Of a stretch of DNA of 37,705 nt, positions 6,972-14,718 are shown in pieces. The DNA comes from Candidatus Bathyarchaeota archaeon (GTDB lineage Archaea; Thermoproteota; Bathyarchaeia; TCS64), in the NCBI GenBank assembly GCA_026394265.1, contig JAPKYO010000008.1:1-37705 (forward strand), in the 5' to 3' direction. Within the stretch, counting starts at the first letter, position 1. Each line of letters opens with the position of its first letter. A model generated the notes under the pieces. The model was given only the letters and a program-made list of their open reading frames with translations. It searched no databases and was not told the origin of the DNA. The position numbers and the translations under genes were made by a program.

Positions 6972-7733
6972 CTAGCCCACAGCGGGGGCCAGCTCCTCAC
7001 CCATCTGCGCGAGGAGAACAAGCGTCTTCAACCCCTTCCGAGTCAGCACATAGTCCTTAGACTCGTACTGCTGGACTAGGCCGCCGTCCATGAGCTTGTT
7101 TATGTGGTAGAGGAGATGCCCGCCCCTCAGCCCCGTGGCGGCTGTGAAGTCAGCAAACCTGTTCTCCCCCCTGAAGATGCTCAGCATGACCTGGAGCCGC
7201 GCCCTATGTGCTACGGGGTCGAGGATCCCCCGCTCCACCGCGACGGGGTCGAGCGTCCCAATCGTGCCCTTCTCATCATGCATCGAAGCCATCGGCTCCT
7301 GAAGCATCGTGAGCTGACTCAGAAGACCTCCGTTGATCTCGAGGAACTCGACCTCCTTCCTCATGCACTCGGCACACGCGGCGTTGCCCTTCGCGGCGGA
7401 TCCCTTCTCCATCCTCGTCGATACCTCTATCGCCTCCTTGAGGGCGCCGAGGCTGTCCCTGATCCTGCCCGCCTTGAGGAGCTCGAGGTACTGCCTCTGG
7501 ATCTCCTTTATCCCCTGCTTGCACTTCGCCTCGTCGTCTCCCCCCTTCGCGCACTTGAGGGCGTCGATGAAGTCGAGCGTCGCCCCCTGCAGGTAGTCGA
7601 TGATGGCGCGGTTGTAGTTGAGGCTGACCTGCTTGGTCACCTCGCCCTCTATGAGCTCGAGCCTCTGCCTCGTCTCCACTCGGAAGCTCTGAAGCTCCTT
7701 CCTGAGCTCCCCTATCTCGTCGTCGAGCCTCAA
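6972..7733 (-). CDS. winged-helix regulator with long helical N-terminus
   Basis: The 253-residue protein begins with a coiled-coil-like segment (about residues 1-30, LDDEIGELRKELQSFRVETR), followed by a helical region with several cysteines (C62, C72 and the pair in AACAECM). The C-terminal part (about 180-245) is a winged-helix DNA-binding domain of ArsR type: ARLQVMLSIFRGENRFADFT, then TGLRGGHLLYHINKLMDGGL and a wing LVQQYESKDYVLTRKGLK. It is likely a transcription regulator whose helical domain dimerises or senses a ligand; the cysteines could bind metal or respond to redox state, but this is inference. The start is TTG at 7733. It stands alone between DUF655 and L10e. I recognise the fold, not a named family. 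Confidence 0.75.
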   Translation of the reverse strand: MRLDDEIGELRKELQSFRVETRQRLELIEGEVTKQVSLNYNRAIIDYLQGATLDFIDALKCAKGGDDEAKCKQGIKEIQRQYLELLKAGRIRDSLGALKEAIEVSTRMEKGSAAKGNAACAECMRKEVEFLEINGGLLSQLTMLQEPMASMHDEKGTIGTLDPVAVERGILDPVAHRARLQVMLSIFRGENRFADFTAATGLRGGHLLYHINKLMDGGLVQQYESKDYVLTRKGLKTLVLLAQMGEELAPAVG

Positions 7734-7833
7734 CCCGGATCAAGGTAAGGGGAATACACTAAAGGGTAAAAAGATTTTCCCTACCCGGGGGACGGTTATA
7801 ATGACCCTCACCGGGTCGAGAATACGATGATAG

Positions 7834-8430
7834 TTAAACCGGGTACACGTGGTCGGCGCTGGGCCGGGTGAAGAGCAGGTACTTCTCCTCCTGGCTCAAC
7901 TCCTCGAGCACCCTCTTCGCCAGCAGCCCCGCCGGGTCCTTCAGGTTCACCCTCTCCTCGATGTCCTTGAAGCTCTGGAAGGCGGACTTCTCCCTTATGT
8001 CAAGGATCTGGAACATCAGCCTCTTCCCGATACCCGGGATGAGTTCGAGGCTGTGCATCCTCGGAGTAACCGGCTGGCTCGCGTTGAAGAAGTTGACGAA
8101 GAACGCCTCATTCGCCCTGACAACGATCTCGACGACGCTGGGTAGCTCCGCCCTCGCCGAGTTTGTGAGCTCAGAGTAGGAGACCCTGCCGATTATGTGT
8201 GAGACGAGCGCCCTGTCGCCCTTGCCGACGAAGATCCTGTCCCTCGGGTTATACTCGGCGTCCTTCCTCGGCGAGGCCTCTAGGAGGGTGAAGTAGGATT
8301 CACCAACCATCTGGATGATACCCGCAGAGGTATGGGGCGTCCTCGGCGCCCCGGGGCGACCATGCTCGAGGTAGTCCAAGACGTAGGCGTACTCCTCGTA
8401 CTTCTTCTGATCCCTATACAAACCGTTCAC
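7834..8430 (-). CDS. DUF655 family protein (OB-fold plus helix-hairpin-helix)
   Basis: DUF655 is an archaeal nucleic-acid-binding protein nearly always found next to rpl21e and rpoF, as here, so a role linked to transcription-translation is likely though undefined. The 198-residue protein starts with EEYAYVLDYLEHGRPG, has an S1/OB-like region with VGKGDRALVSHIIGRVSY, and a helix-hairpin-helix segment LELIPGIGKRLMFQILDIRE (about 127-146) followed by SFKDIEERV, a further helical motif. The start is GTG at 8430, 20 bases after the rpoF stop. Length and order agree with the family. Confidence 0.88.
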   Translation of the reverse strand: MNGLYRDQKKYEEYAYVLDYLEHGRPGAPRTPHTSAGIIQMVGESYFTLLEASPRKDAEYNPRDRIFVGKGDRALVSHIIGRVSYSELTNSARAELPSVVEIVVRANEAFFVNFFNASQPVTPRMHSLELIPGIGKRLMFQILDIREKSAFQSFKDIEERVNLKDPAGLLAKRVLEELSQEEKYLLFTRPSADHVYPV

Positions 8431-8450
8431 CCGGGGACTGCTACAGGAAC

Positions 8451-8777
8451 CTATGGTGCGGTCCTGTATTTCTTAATTATTGTCAGAATGCTGTTTACGG
8501 CCTCTTCGGATATGATCCTCTGGCGGCCGAGGAATGTGCGTATCTCCGCTATGCTGCCGGGCATGCAGTTTGCGAGCTGGACGGCGAGCTGCCTCTCGAT
8601 TCCACCCTTCTCCATCAGCTCGGAGACGAGCTTGTCGGAGTCGCTGTCACTCGCCTTCGCGAAGCGGACGGTGTAGTCGAGGACCCTGCGCTGAAGGGGG
8701 TCGAGTTCCTCCGCCTTAGCCTCTAGAAGTGCCTTTGCCTCGGCGACGGTTATCTCCTTTTTCTCAACTACGGACAT
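8451..8777 (-). CDS. rpoF: DNA-directed RNA polymerase subunit F (Rpb4-like)
   Basis: RpoF forms with RpoE (Rpb7-like) the stalk of archaeal RNA polymerase. The 108-residue protein has the Rpb4 helical pattern: an N-terminal VTVAEA-like segment (ITVAEAKALLEAKAEELDPL), QRRVLDYTVRFAK, and the C-terminal HRDC-like region with LANCMPGSIAEIRTFLGRQR. The ATG start is 14 bases after the L21e stop, so it is probably in one transcript with L21e and DUF655, the usual archaeal order. Confidence 0.92.
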   Translation of the reverse strand: MSVVEKKEITVAEAKALLEAKAEELDPLQRRVLDYTVRFAKASDSDSDKLVSELMEKGGIERQLAVQLANCMPGSIAEIRTFLGRQRIISEEAVNSILTIIKKYRTAP

Positions 8778-8791
8778 GGCGTCAAGCCCCT

Positions 8792-9085
8792 CTAGTCGAT
8801 GTGCTTCCTAAGGTGCTGTGGTAGGGCTATGATGGTCTTCACGATCTTGGTCTGCGGGATCTCTACGACGTATGCTTTTCCGCGCTTGGCTTTGACTGTG
8901 GCGACTTGCCCCGCGAACCTCTTGTGGGGCATCCCCTTGTGTATGGCGGGGTCGATCTTTATGATGACTTTATCGCCCGGTAGGTACTCCGTTAGCAGTC
9001 TGCTTAGCGGTAGCTTGCCGCGTTCCCTGACCTTCTTGGTGAGGGCCGCCCTGCTCTTTCTGCGTATTCCTTGGCTCTTTCCCAT
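8792..9085 (-). CDS. rpl21e: 50S ribosomal protein L21e
   Basis: The 97-residue product matches eL21: MGKSQGIRRKSRAALTKKVR, then GKLPLSRLLTEYLPGDKVII, HKGMPHKRFAGQVATVKAKR and GKAYVVEI. The frame stays open to 9133, but MGKSQG at 9085 is the family's standard start, so I use it. A TATA element (CTTATAAAAG on the minus strand, 9149-9158) predicts transcription starting about 40 bases before the ATG. It leads the L21e-rpoF-DUF655 operon. Confidence 0.94.
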   Translation of the reverse strand: MGKSQGIRRKSRAALTKKVRERGKLPLSRLLTEYLPGDKVIIKIDPAIHKGMPHKRFAGQVATVKAKRGKAYVVEIPQTKIVKTIIALPQHLRKHID

Positions 9086-9274
9086 TATGTTCGCCCCATT
9101 TCCGGTGGCATTAGCCCCGGCTGAGCACCACACGTTATCTACGCACTCTTTTATAAGTGCTATTATCCGTAGTTTTCTTTAAAATACCCGTCGAGGGCAC
9201 AGTGTTGGGCTTTTAGGCTGTTTCCCTGTTCTTTCTGATCCCTCGGGCTCAACACGCTCTGAGCTTTCGATAAT

Positions 9275-9282
9275 GGTTATAT
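9275..9282 (+). promoter_or_regulatory. TATA element for queT-queC
   Basis: GGTTATAT at 9275-9282 is the best plus-strand TATA match in the 9086-9370 spacer. A start about 25 bases downstream would produce a leader of about 65-70 bases covering the structured element that follows. The rest of the spacer holds the divergent L21e promoter and no gene. Confidence 0.5.
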
Positions 9283-9303
9283 CTTCGGTTATGCGCAGGG
9301 ATG

Positions 9304-9370
9304 GTCGGCGGGTGAGTGGGGCCTCCCACCCGACTCCGCCTTAGAAACCCCGGTGAAGGGAGGCAAATAG
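9304..9370 (+). promoter_or_regulatory. candidate riboswitch-like leader of queT-queC
   Basis: The leader can form mutually exclusive helices. Form 1: GTCGG (9304-9308) with CCGAC (9330-9334), capped by GTGGG (9316-9320) with CCCAC (9325-9329). Form 2: GCCTCCC (9321-9327) pairs perfectly over 7 bp with GGGAGGC (9358-9364), which contains the ribosome-binding sequence GGGAGG seven bases before the queT ATG. GGCGG (9307-9311) can also pair with CCGCC (9336-9340). This is the logic of a translational switch. The queT-queC context suggests a 7-deazaguanine ligand (preQ0/preQ1), but it does not match the preQ1 riboswitch consensus I know. Confidence 0.5.
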
Positions 9371-9850
9371 ATGAAAGTCGAAACGAGAGACATATCCCTG
9401 ATTGCGATGTTCGCCGCCCTGTACGCGGCGCTTGTAGTGGTGTTTTCCCCCATATCCTTCGGTCCGCTCCAGTTCAGACTGGCTGGCGTGTTGAGGCCTG
9501 GCATAGCGAGGCTGCGTATCCTCGCGGTGGCGTACGCCCTAGGCGTGTTTGTGGGCAACTTCCTCAGTCCCTACGCGGGCGCCTACGAGCTGCTCTTCAT
9601 GCCCTTCGCGAGCCTCGCGGCGGGGCTCATCGGCTACGAGGTTGCTAGGCGCCTCGGGGGCGGGTACTGGGTATGCGGCGCCGTGATCGCCACGCTGATA
9701 CCCCTCTGCGTCGCGTGGATGCTTGAGCATCTCTTCAACCTGCCCCCGCTCGCCACGTTGCCCGGTCTCCTCGTGAGTGAGCAGGTCATCAACCTGATTG
9801 GTTCGGCTGTTTTCACGGCGGTCGATAAGAGGGTGAGGTGGTGGGGTTGA
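9371..9850 (+). CDS. queT: QueT-family queuosine-precursor transporter (ECF S component)
   Basis: QueT proteins are small membrane S components that bring 7-deazaguanine precursors into the cell with an ECF energising module. The 159-residue protein opens with RDISLIAMFAALYAALVVVF, then SFGPLQFRLAGVLRPGIARL, a region typical of QueT, and shows about five to six hydrophobic segments. The ATG start has a GGGAGG ribosome-binding site. It overlaps queC by 13 bases if queC starts at the GTG, so both are cotranscribed and linked to 7-deazaguanine supply for tRNA archaeosine. No ECF ATPase or T component is in the window; a shared module elsewhere is likely. Confidence 0.85.
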   Translation: MKVETRDISLIAMFAALYAALVVVFSPISFGPLQFRLAGVLRPGIARLRILAVAYALGVFVGNFLSPYAGAYELLFMPFASLAAGLIGYEVARRLGGGYWVCGAVIATLIPLCVAWMLEHLFNLPPLATLPGLLVSEQVINLIGSAVFTAVDKRVRWWG

Positions 9851-10494
9851 CGCGGTGCATCGTCGTCTTTAGTGGGGGTCCCGACTCGGTTACGGCGGCT
9901 TACTGGGCGAAGGCTCGGGGGTACGATGTCTATATCCTCACATTCGACTACGGCCAGAAGGCGCGCATCGAGATAGAGCGCGCCGTCGAGATCGCGTCGC
10001 TCCTCGGCGTGCCCCATAAAGTGGTTGACCTCAGTAAGCTGGCTGACATCTACAGGGGGGTGACGAGCCTCGTGGACGATGGCATCGAGGTGACGCCCGA
10101 GTTCAGCGACGAGATAGTCGTCCCCTTCAGGAACGGCGTGTTCCTCTCCGTCGCCGTCGCCTACGCGGACTCCATGGGGGCCGACATGATCCTGTACGGC
10201 GCACACGCCAGCGACGAACCCTTCTACCCCGACTGCAGACCCGAGTTCTACAAGGCGTTCGAGTCGGCTGCGCGGCTAGGCACGGGGAGGGAGATCAGTC
10301 TGACCTCCCCCTTTGAGGGTGTCCCAAAATCAGGGGTGATCAGTGAGGCGGTGAGGCTCGGCGTCCCCCTCGAGCGGACGTGGTCCTGCTACCTGCGGGG
10401 CCCCATACACTGCGGCGTCTGCGAGTCCTGCCGAAATCGGAAGAGGGCGTTCAGGGAAGCGGGCGTAGCGGATCCCACGGAGTACCTTGAGTAG
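9838..10494 (+). CDS. queC: 7-cyano-7-deazaguanine synthase QueC
   Basis: QueC converts 7-carboxy-7-deazaguanine to preQ0 with ATP and ammonia; in archaea preQ0 is the base inserted into tRNA on the way to archaeosine. The 218-residue protein has the PP-loop SGGPDS near the N-terminus, the FDYGQKARIEIERA segment, PFRNGVFLSVAVAYA, and a C-terminal zinc site (CYLRGPIHCGVCESC). The usual SGGxDS motif is intact. GTG at 9838 is used here; the TTG at 9847, overlapping the queT stop as TTGA, would remove three residues and is equally plausible. The preQ0 pathway partners QueD and QueE are not in this window. Confidence 0.94.
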   Translation: MVGLTRCIVVFSGGPDSVTAAYWAKARGYDVYILTFDYGQKARIEIERAVEIASLLGVPHKVVDLSKLADIYRGVTSLVDDGIEVTPEFSDEIVVPFRNGVFLSVAVAYADSMGADMILYGAHASDEPFYPDCRPEFYKAFESAARLGTGREISLTSPFEGVPKSGVISEAVRLGVPLERTWSCYLRGPIHCGVCESCRNRKRAFREAGVADPTEYLE

Positions 10495-10530
10495 CCCCCG
10501 GGGCGCGTAATCGCCGAGGCGTGGTCGCTC

Positions 10531-10541
10531 GTTTTTTAAAG
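10531..10541 (+). promoter_or_regulatory. TATA element for the S9 peptidase gene
   Basis: A GTTTTTTAAAG element lies about 30-40 bases before the TTG start, placing the predicted transcription start close to the start codon. Confidence 0.5.
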
Positions 10542-10571
10542 GGTACGCCGAAACTAATCCTGTGAGATGCC

Positions 10572-12548
10572 TTGGCTAATAAGAAACCCGTAGAGATCAA
10601 GGATCTGTTCAAACTCAGGTTGGTGTCCGACCCCCGGTTCTCCCCCGACGGGGGCAGGATCGCCTTCGTCCACACGACCTTCGACTACGAGAAGGACGAG
10701 TACGTGAACGACATCTGGATGGCGGACGCGAAGACTGGGGCGTCGACGCAGTTCACATCCGGGAGGGGGAAGGACAAGGGACCGCGCTGGTCCCCAGATG
10801 GGAAGCGTCTTCTCTTCACCTCGACGCCCCCCGCAAAGGAGGGGGAGGAGAAGAAGAAGCCACAGCTCTACATCATCGAAGTTGCGGGGGGCGAGGCGAG
10901 GAAGCTCACCGACCTCAAGCTAGGGGTCGAGGCGCCCAGGTGGTCCCCCGACGGGAAGCAGATACTCTTCGTGAGCCCGACGCAGCCAGTCGAGCCGAAG
11001 GGAGACGCGAAGCACATCACACGGCTGAGCTACAAGTTCAACGGGAGAGGCTTCTTCCCCGGCGTCTACAAGCACGTCTTCACCGTACCGCTCAGGGGCG
11101 GCAAGCCGAAGCAGGTGACGAAGAGCGAATACAAGATCGACGGCGCCGAGTGGATGGGCTCCGACATCCTGTTCTATGGCAACACCGAGCCCGACGCGGA
11201 TCGGGAGGACTACGACCACATCTACCGCGTCGACCCGAAGGGTGAGCCTAAGCAGCTCACGGAGGGGACCTGGAGCATCCATGGCGCCGGGGGCGGCATG
11301 ACCGGCGTATGTCCATCCCCCGATGGAAAGGAGATCGCCTTCGCGGGCCACGACTACCGCAGGGGCGGGGCGACGAAGGCCGACATCTGGATAATGCCCG
11401 CTGAGGGCGGAGCGGCGAGGAAGCTCACTGAGGGCTACGAGCCCGACCTCGGCGTCAAGCTGAGCAGTGACGTGCGCGTCGGCTCACTCGACTCGACCCC
11501 CCTCTGGCGCGGCGACGGGTACATCTACTTCACGTCGAACTTCGCCGGCGTGAGCTACCTCAACAGGGTCAAGGCGAAGGGCGGCAAGGTCGAGAAGCTG
11601 CTTGGCGAGGTCGATCACGGCGTCGAGGCGTGGAGCCTCAACGGAGATGACGCGGTAGCCTACTCGACGTTCGCCACCACGAGGCCGGCGGACCTATGGA
11701 TCAAAACCGACCACAAGGATCGGCAGATCACCGACTTCAACAAGAAGTGGTGCCAGAGCCTAGACATTCACCCACACGAGCGCTTCGCCTTCAAGTCGAG
11801 CGGCGGCCACACCGTCGAGGGCTGGATCATGAAGCCCTCAGGCTTCAAGAAGGGTAAGAAGTACCCAATGGCTGTCGAGATACACGGCGGTCCCCGCGGC
11901 GTCTTCGGGAACGCCTTGATGCACGAGCACCAGGTCCTCGCGGGAAAGGGCTACGCCGTCATGTACATCAACCCCTGGGGGAGCGGCGGATACACGGAGG
12001 ACTTCCAGGCGGGGCTCCCCGGCCACTACGGGGAGCAGGACTACGCCGACATCATGGAGGCGGTCGACTACTGCGTGAAGAACTACGCCTGGGTCGACGG
12101 TGAACGACTCGCCTGCCTCGGCGGCAGCTACGGTGGCTTCATGACGAACTGGATAGTGACACAGACGACGCGGTTCAGGGCGGCGGTGACGATGCGGAGC
12201 ATCAGCAACTGGGTCAGCTTCTTCGGGACATCCGACATCGGGTGGACCTTCGGGAAGCGTGAGATGATCGGTACCCCGTGGGAGAACGAGGAGGCGTTCA
12301 TGGCGAAGAGCCCGATAAGGTACGTGCGGAACGTGAAGACGCCGACGCTCGTCCTGCACAGCGAGGAGGACTACCGGTGCCCCATCGAGCAGGGGGAGCA
12401 GTTCTACACCGCGCTGAAGTACTTGGGCGTCCCCACGGAGTTTGTCCGGTTCCCGGGGGAGAACCACGAGTTGAGCCGGAGCGGTAAGCCGAAGCACAGG
12501 GAGGCGCGCCTCGAACACATACTCCGCTGGTTCGAGACCCACCTCTAG
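10572..12548 (+). CDS. S9-family acylaminoacyl-peptidase / prolyl oligopeptidase
   Basis: This 658-residue serine peptidase is of the acylaminoacyl-peptidase (S9C) type, acting on short peptides in the cytoplasm. The N-terminal half is a beta-propeller with repeated PD40-like units (RFSPDGGRIAF, RWSPDGKRLLF, RWSPDGKQILF, PSPDGKEIAF). The C-terminal alpha/beta-hydrolase domain begins near residue 415 (EGWIMKPSGFKKGKKYPM). The catalytic triad is visible: Ser519 in GGSYGGF, Asp600 in HSEEDYRCP and His632 in GENHELS. The oxyanion segment IHGGPRG is also present. No signal peptide is seen. The start is TTG at 10572; an ATG five bases upstream is out of frame. It is monocistronic. Confidence 0.94.
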   Translation: MANKKPVEIKDLFKLRLVSDPRFSPDGGRIAFVHTTFDYEKDEYVNDIWMADAKTGASTQFTSGRGKDKGPRWSPDGKRLLFTSTPPAKEGEEKKKPQLYIIEVAGGEARKLTDLKLGVEAPRWSPDGKQILFVSPTQPVEPKGDAKHITRLSYKFNGRGFFPGVYKHVFTVPLRGGKPKQVTKSEYKIDGAEWMGSDILFYGNTEPDADREDYDHIYRVDPKGEPKQLTEGTWSIHGAGGGMTGVCPSPDGKEIAFAGHDYRRGGATKADIWIMPAEGGAARKLTEGYEPDLGVKLSSDVRVGSLDSTPLWRGDGYIYFTSNFAGVSYLNRVKAKGGKVEKLLGEVDHGVEAWSLNGDDAVAYSTFATTRPADLWIKTDHKDRQITDFNKKWCQSLDIHPHERFAFKSSGGHTVEGWIMKPSGFKKGKKYPMAVEIHGGPRGVFGNALMHEHQVLAGKGYAVMYINPWGSGGYTEDFQAGLPGHYGEQDYADIMEAVDYCVKNYAWVDGERLACLGGSYGGFMTNWIVTQTTRFRAAVTMRSISNWVSFFGTSDIGWTFGKREMIGTPWENEEAFMAKSPIRYVRNVKTPTLVLHSEEDYRCPIEQGEQFYTALKYLGVPTEFVRFPGENHELSRSGKPKHREARLEHILRWFETHL

Positions 12549-12594
12549 ACAGGTTCATTTACCCCCGAGCCGTTTTTCTGAGGAATCTCGATTG

Positions 12595-12831
12595 ATGCTC
12601 CTCGATCCTACCCGCTGCAAGGGGTGCAAGCTATGCGAGGCTGCGTGCTCCCTCCACCACACCGGCCACAAGGCGTTCAACCCCGCCGTGATAAGCACCC
12701 ACGTCCACAGGGACAACGACTCGGCGAGGATCACCATGAGCCTCGACTCCACATGCGACTGGTGCGAGGGGGAGGAGGCATTGCTCTGCGTCAAATACTG
12801 CGCATACGGCGCGAGGAGCGTCGTGCAATGA
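12595..12831 (+). CDS. small ferredoxin-like Fe-S subunit of the aldehyde oxidoreductase
   Basis: The 78-residue protein carries CKGCKLCEAAC (CxxCxxCxxxC) near its start, the signature of a [4Fe-4S] cluster, and a second set of four cysteines spaced CDWCEGEEALLC and CVKYC near the end, consistent with a second cluster of the dicluster (HycB-like) type in shortened form. It ends at ATGA, overlapping the start of the oxidoreductase gene, so the two are translationally coupled and it is presumably the electron carrier for that enzyme. ATG at 12595 is preferred; TTG at 12592 is directly before it and adds one residue. Confidence 0.82.
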   Translation: MLLDPTRCKGCKLCEAACSLHHTGHKAFNPAVISTHVHRDNDSARITMSLDSTCDWCEGEEALLCVKYCAYGARSVVQ

Positions 12832-14717
12832 GGCGCCCGGGGTACGCTGGGAGGCTGCTCAGGGTCGACCTCACGCGCCAGAGGCTCGTCGTTGAGCCGA
12901 CGGCGAAGTACGCCGACAGGTTCGTCGGCGGCAGGGGGATCAACGCGTGGATACTCTTCAACGAGCTGGACCCATCCGTGAGGCCGCTCGACCCCGAGAA
13001 CATGGTGCTGTTCGGCGTCGGTCCCCTCGTCGGGACGTTGTCCCCGTTCGGGAGCAGGATATCAATCGACACTAAGAACGCCTTCACGGGGGGCGTGGGC
13101 TCCGCTAACTGCGGTGGGCACTTCGGGGCGGAGATGAAGCACGCTGGGTTCGATACGCTGGTCTTCACGGGGCGCGCCGAGGAGCCCGTCTACCTCTGGC
13201 TGAACGAGGGGGAGGCGGAACTGAGGGACGCCCACGGGGTCTGGGGGAAGACGACGTGGGACACCGAGCGCGCCATAAGGGCGGAGCAGCGCGACGACGA
13301 GGTCCGCGTCATAGGCATCGGACCCGCCGGCGAGAACCTCGTCAAATCAGCGTGCGTGATATCCGACCGGTCGAAGGCCGCCGGGGGCTCGGGCGTCGGC
13401 GCCATCCTTGGCTCGAAGAACCTGAAGGCGATCGCCGCGAGGGGAACACAGTCGATAGCCGTCGCGGAGCCGGAGAGGTTCATCAAGGCCGTGGACGCGG
13501 CCAGGGCGAAGATAGAGCAGTTCCCCAAGGCGGCGAAGTACAGGGTGGACGGCTACTACGGCGTGGAGAGCTACTACGGTAGCCCCGCGTGGGAGGCCGG
13601 TTTCCGCCCCGTCAGGAACGGGCAGGACGAGTACTGGGACCCGGAGAAGATCAAGCTCGTCTCAGGGGACGCCATGAAGAGGTACCGGAAGAAGATACTC
13701 GCCTGCTCCGGCTGCCCCGTCGGATGCATGCCATGGATGCTCGTTCCGGATGGTCCCTACGCGGTCGAGGGGGAGGGCTGGTGGAACAACAGCAGCAACA
13801 GCTTCTGCACGCGTGTGGATTGTTCGAACCCTGAGGCTGCGATAAAGGCGCATCTGCGTACGAATCAACTCGGGCTTGATGGGGATAACGTGTCGGTGGT
13901 CATCGCGTGGGCATTCGAGTGCTTCGAGAAGGGGCTGCTAACGAAGGAGGACACGGATGGCTTGGAGCTTGTGTGGGGCAACCACGACGCGGTTCTGGCT
14001 CTCATAAACAAGATCGCCTACAGGGAGGGGTTCGGTGATTTCCTCGCTGATGGCGTAAAGGCCGCGGCGGAGAAGCTGGGCAAGGGCTCGGAGGAGTTCG
14101 CGCTCCACATAAAGGGACAAGACACCGTCGACGGCGTACGCATCTCCAAGGGGTGGGGCTTTGGGGTCGTCACCTCGGCCGCCGCGGGGCGCCACCTCCG
14201 GGGGGCGACGCACAGCTTCACCCCCGGGGAGTTCCTGAGCTACGAGGGCGTCCCCTACGGCGTCCACATGCAGGAGCAGTTCAAGGCCATCGTCGACATG
14301 ACGGGGACCTGCCTCTACAACAACGGGCTCCTCTCGTGGGAAACGAAGGCAGCCCCCGACTCGGCGAAACACGTCGTGGAGCTGGCGAGCAGCCTCACGG
14401 GGATGGACCTCTCCGTCGAGCCCTTCATGAGGATCGGGCGCCGGGTCAACAACCTTGAGAAGGCCTTCAACGTGCTCCACGGGGGATTCGGTAGGAAGGA
14501 TGATCACCCGCCGAAGAGGTTCTGGGAGGAGCCGGTGAAGTCGGGGCCCTACAAGGGGGAGCACATCGACCACGAGACATGGGAGAGGATGCTCGACGAG
14601 TACTATACCCTCAACGGCTGGGACCCCGAGACGGGGCTACAACGTAGGGTGACGCTGGAGGAACTGGGTCTCCCCGAGGTGGTCGAGAAGCTGGGCGCGA
14701 GGGGTTTGCTAAGGTAG
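12828..14717 (+). CDS. aldehyde:ferredoxin oxidoreductase-family tungsten/molybdopterin enzyme
   Basis: Members of this family oxidise aldehydes (or related substrates) with a tungsto-bispterin and a [4Fe-4S] cluster, passing electrons to ferredoxin. The 629-residue protein has the N-terminal YAGRLLRVDLT and GGRGINAWILFNE segments, the pterin-binding GPLVGTLSPFGSR region, IGPAGENLVKSA, and four cluster cysteines: C293, C296 and C300 (CSGCPVGC) and C495 in DMTGTC, equivalent to the DxxGLC motif. The longer frame starting at 12624 is an artefact; ATG 12828 matches the family start. The coupled ferredoxin-like subunit is upstream. The exact substrate is open: aldehyde, glyceraldehyde-3-phosphate or an aromatic compound are possible. 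It ends one base before the converging SRP54 gene. Confidence 0.9.
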   Translation: MRRPGYAGRLLRVDLTRQRLVVEPTAKYADRFVGGRGINAWILFNELDPSVRPLDPENMVLFGVGPLVGTLSPFGSRISIDTKNAFTGGVGSANCGGHFGAEMKHAGFDTLVFTGRAEEPVYLWLNEGEAELRDAHGVWGKTTWDTERAIRAEQRDDEVRVIGIGPAGENLVKSACVISDRSKAAGGSGVGAILGSKNLKAIAARGTQSIAVAEPERFIKAVDAARAKIEQFPKAAKYRVDGYYGVESYYGSPAWEAGFRPVRNGQDEYWDPEKIKLVSGDAMKRYRKKILACSGCPVGCMPWMLVPDGPYAVEGEGWWNNSSNSFCTRVDCSNPEAAIKAHLRTNQLGLDGDNVSVVIAWAFECFEKGLLTKEDTDGLELVWGNHDAVLALINKIAYREGFGDFLADGVKAAAEKLGKGSEEFALHIKGQDTVDGVRISKGWGFGVVTSAAAGRHLRGATHSFTPGEFLSYEGVPYGVHMQEQFKAIVDMTGTCLYNNGLLSWETKAAPDSAKHVVELASSLTGMDLSVEPFMRIGRRVNNLEKAFNVLHGGFGRKDDHPPKRFWEEPVKSGPYKGEHIDHETWERMLDEYYTLNGWDPETGLQRRVTLEELGLPEVVEKLGARGLLR

Positions 14718-14718
14718 G

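Noticed and set aside
7734..7833. tRNA-like gene around CACCGGGTCGAG
   Set aside because: The sequence does not form the four arms; the resemblance to a T-arm is limited to a few bases.
12624..12827. Upstream extension of the oxidoreductase frame
   Set aside because: It is out-of-frame reading of the ferredoxin-like gene; ATG 12828 matches the family start and gives the ATGA overlap.
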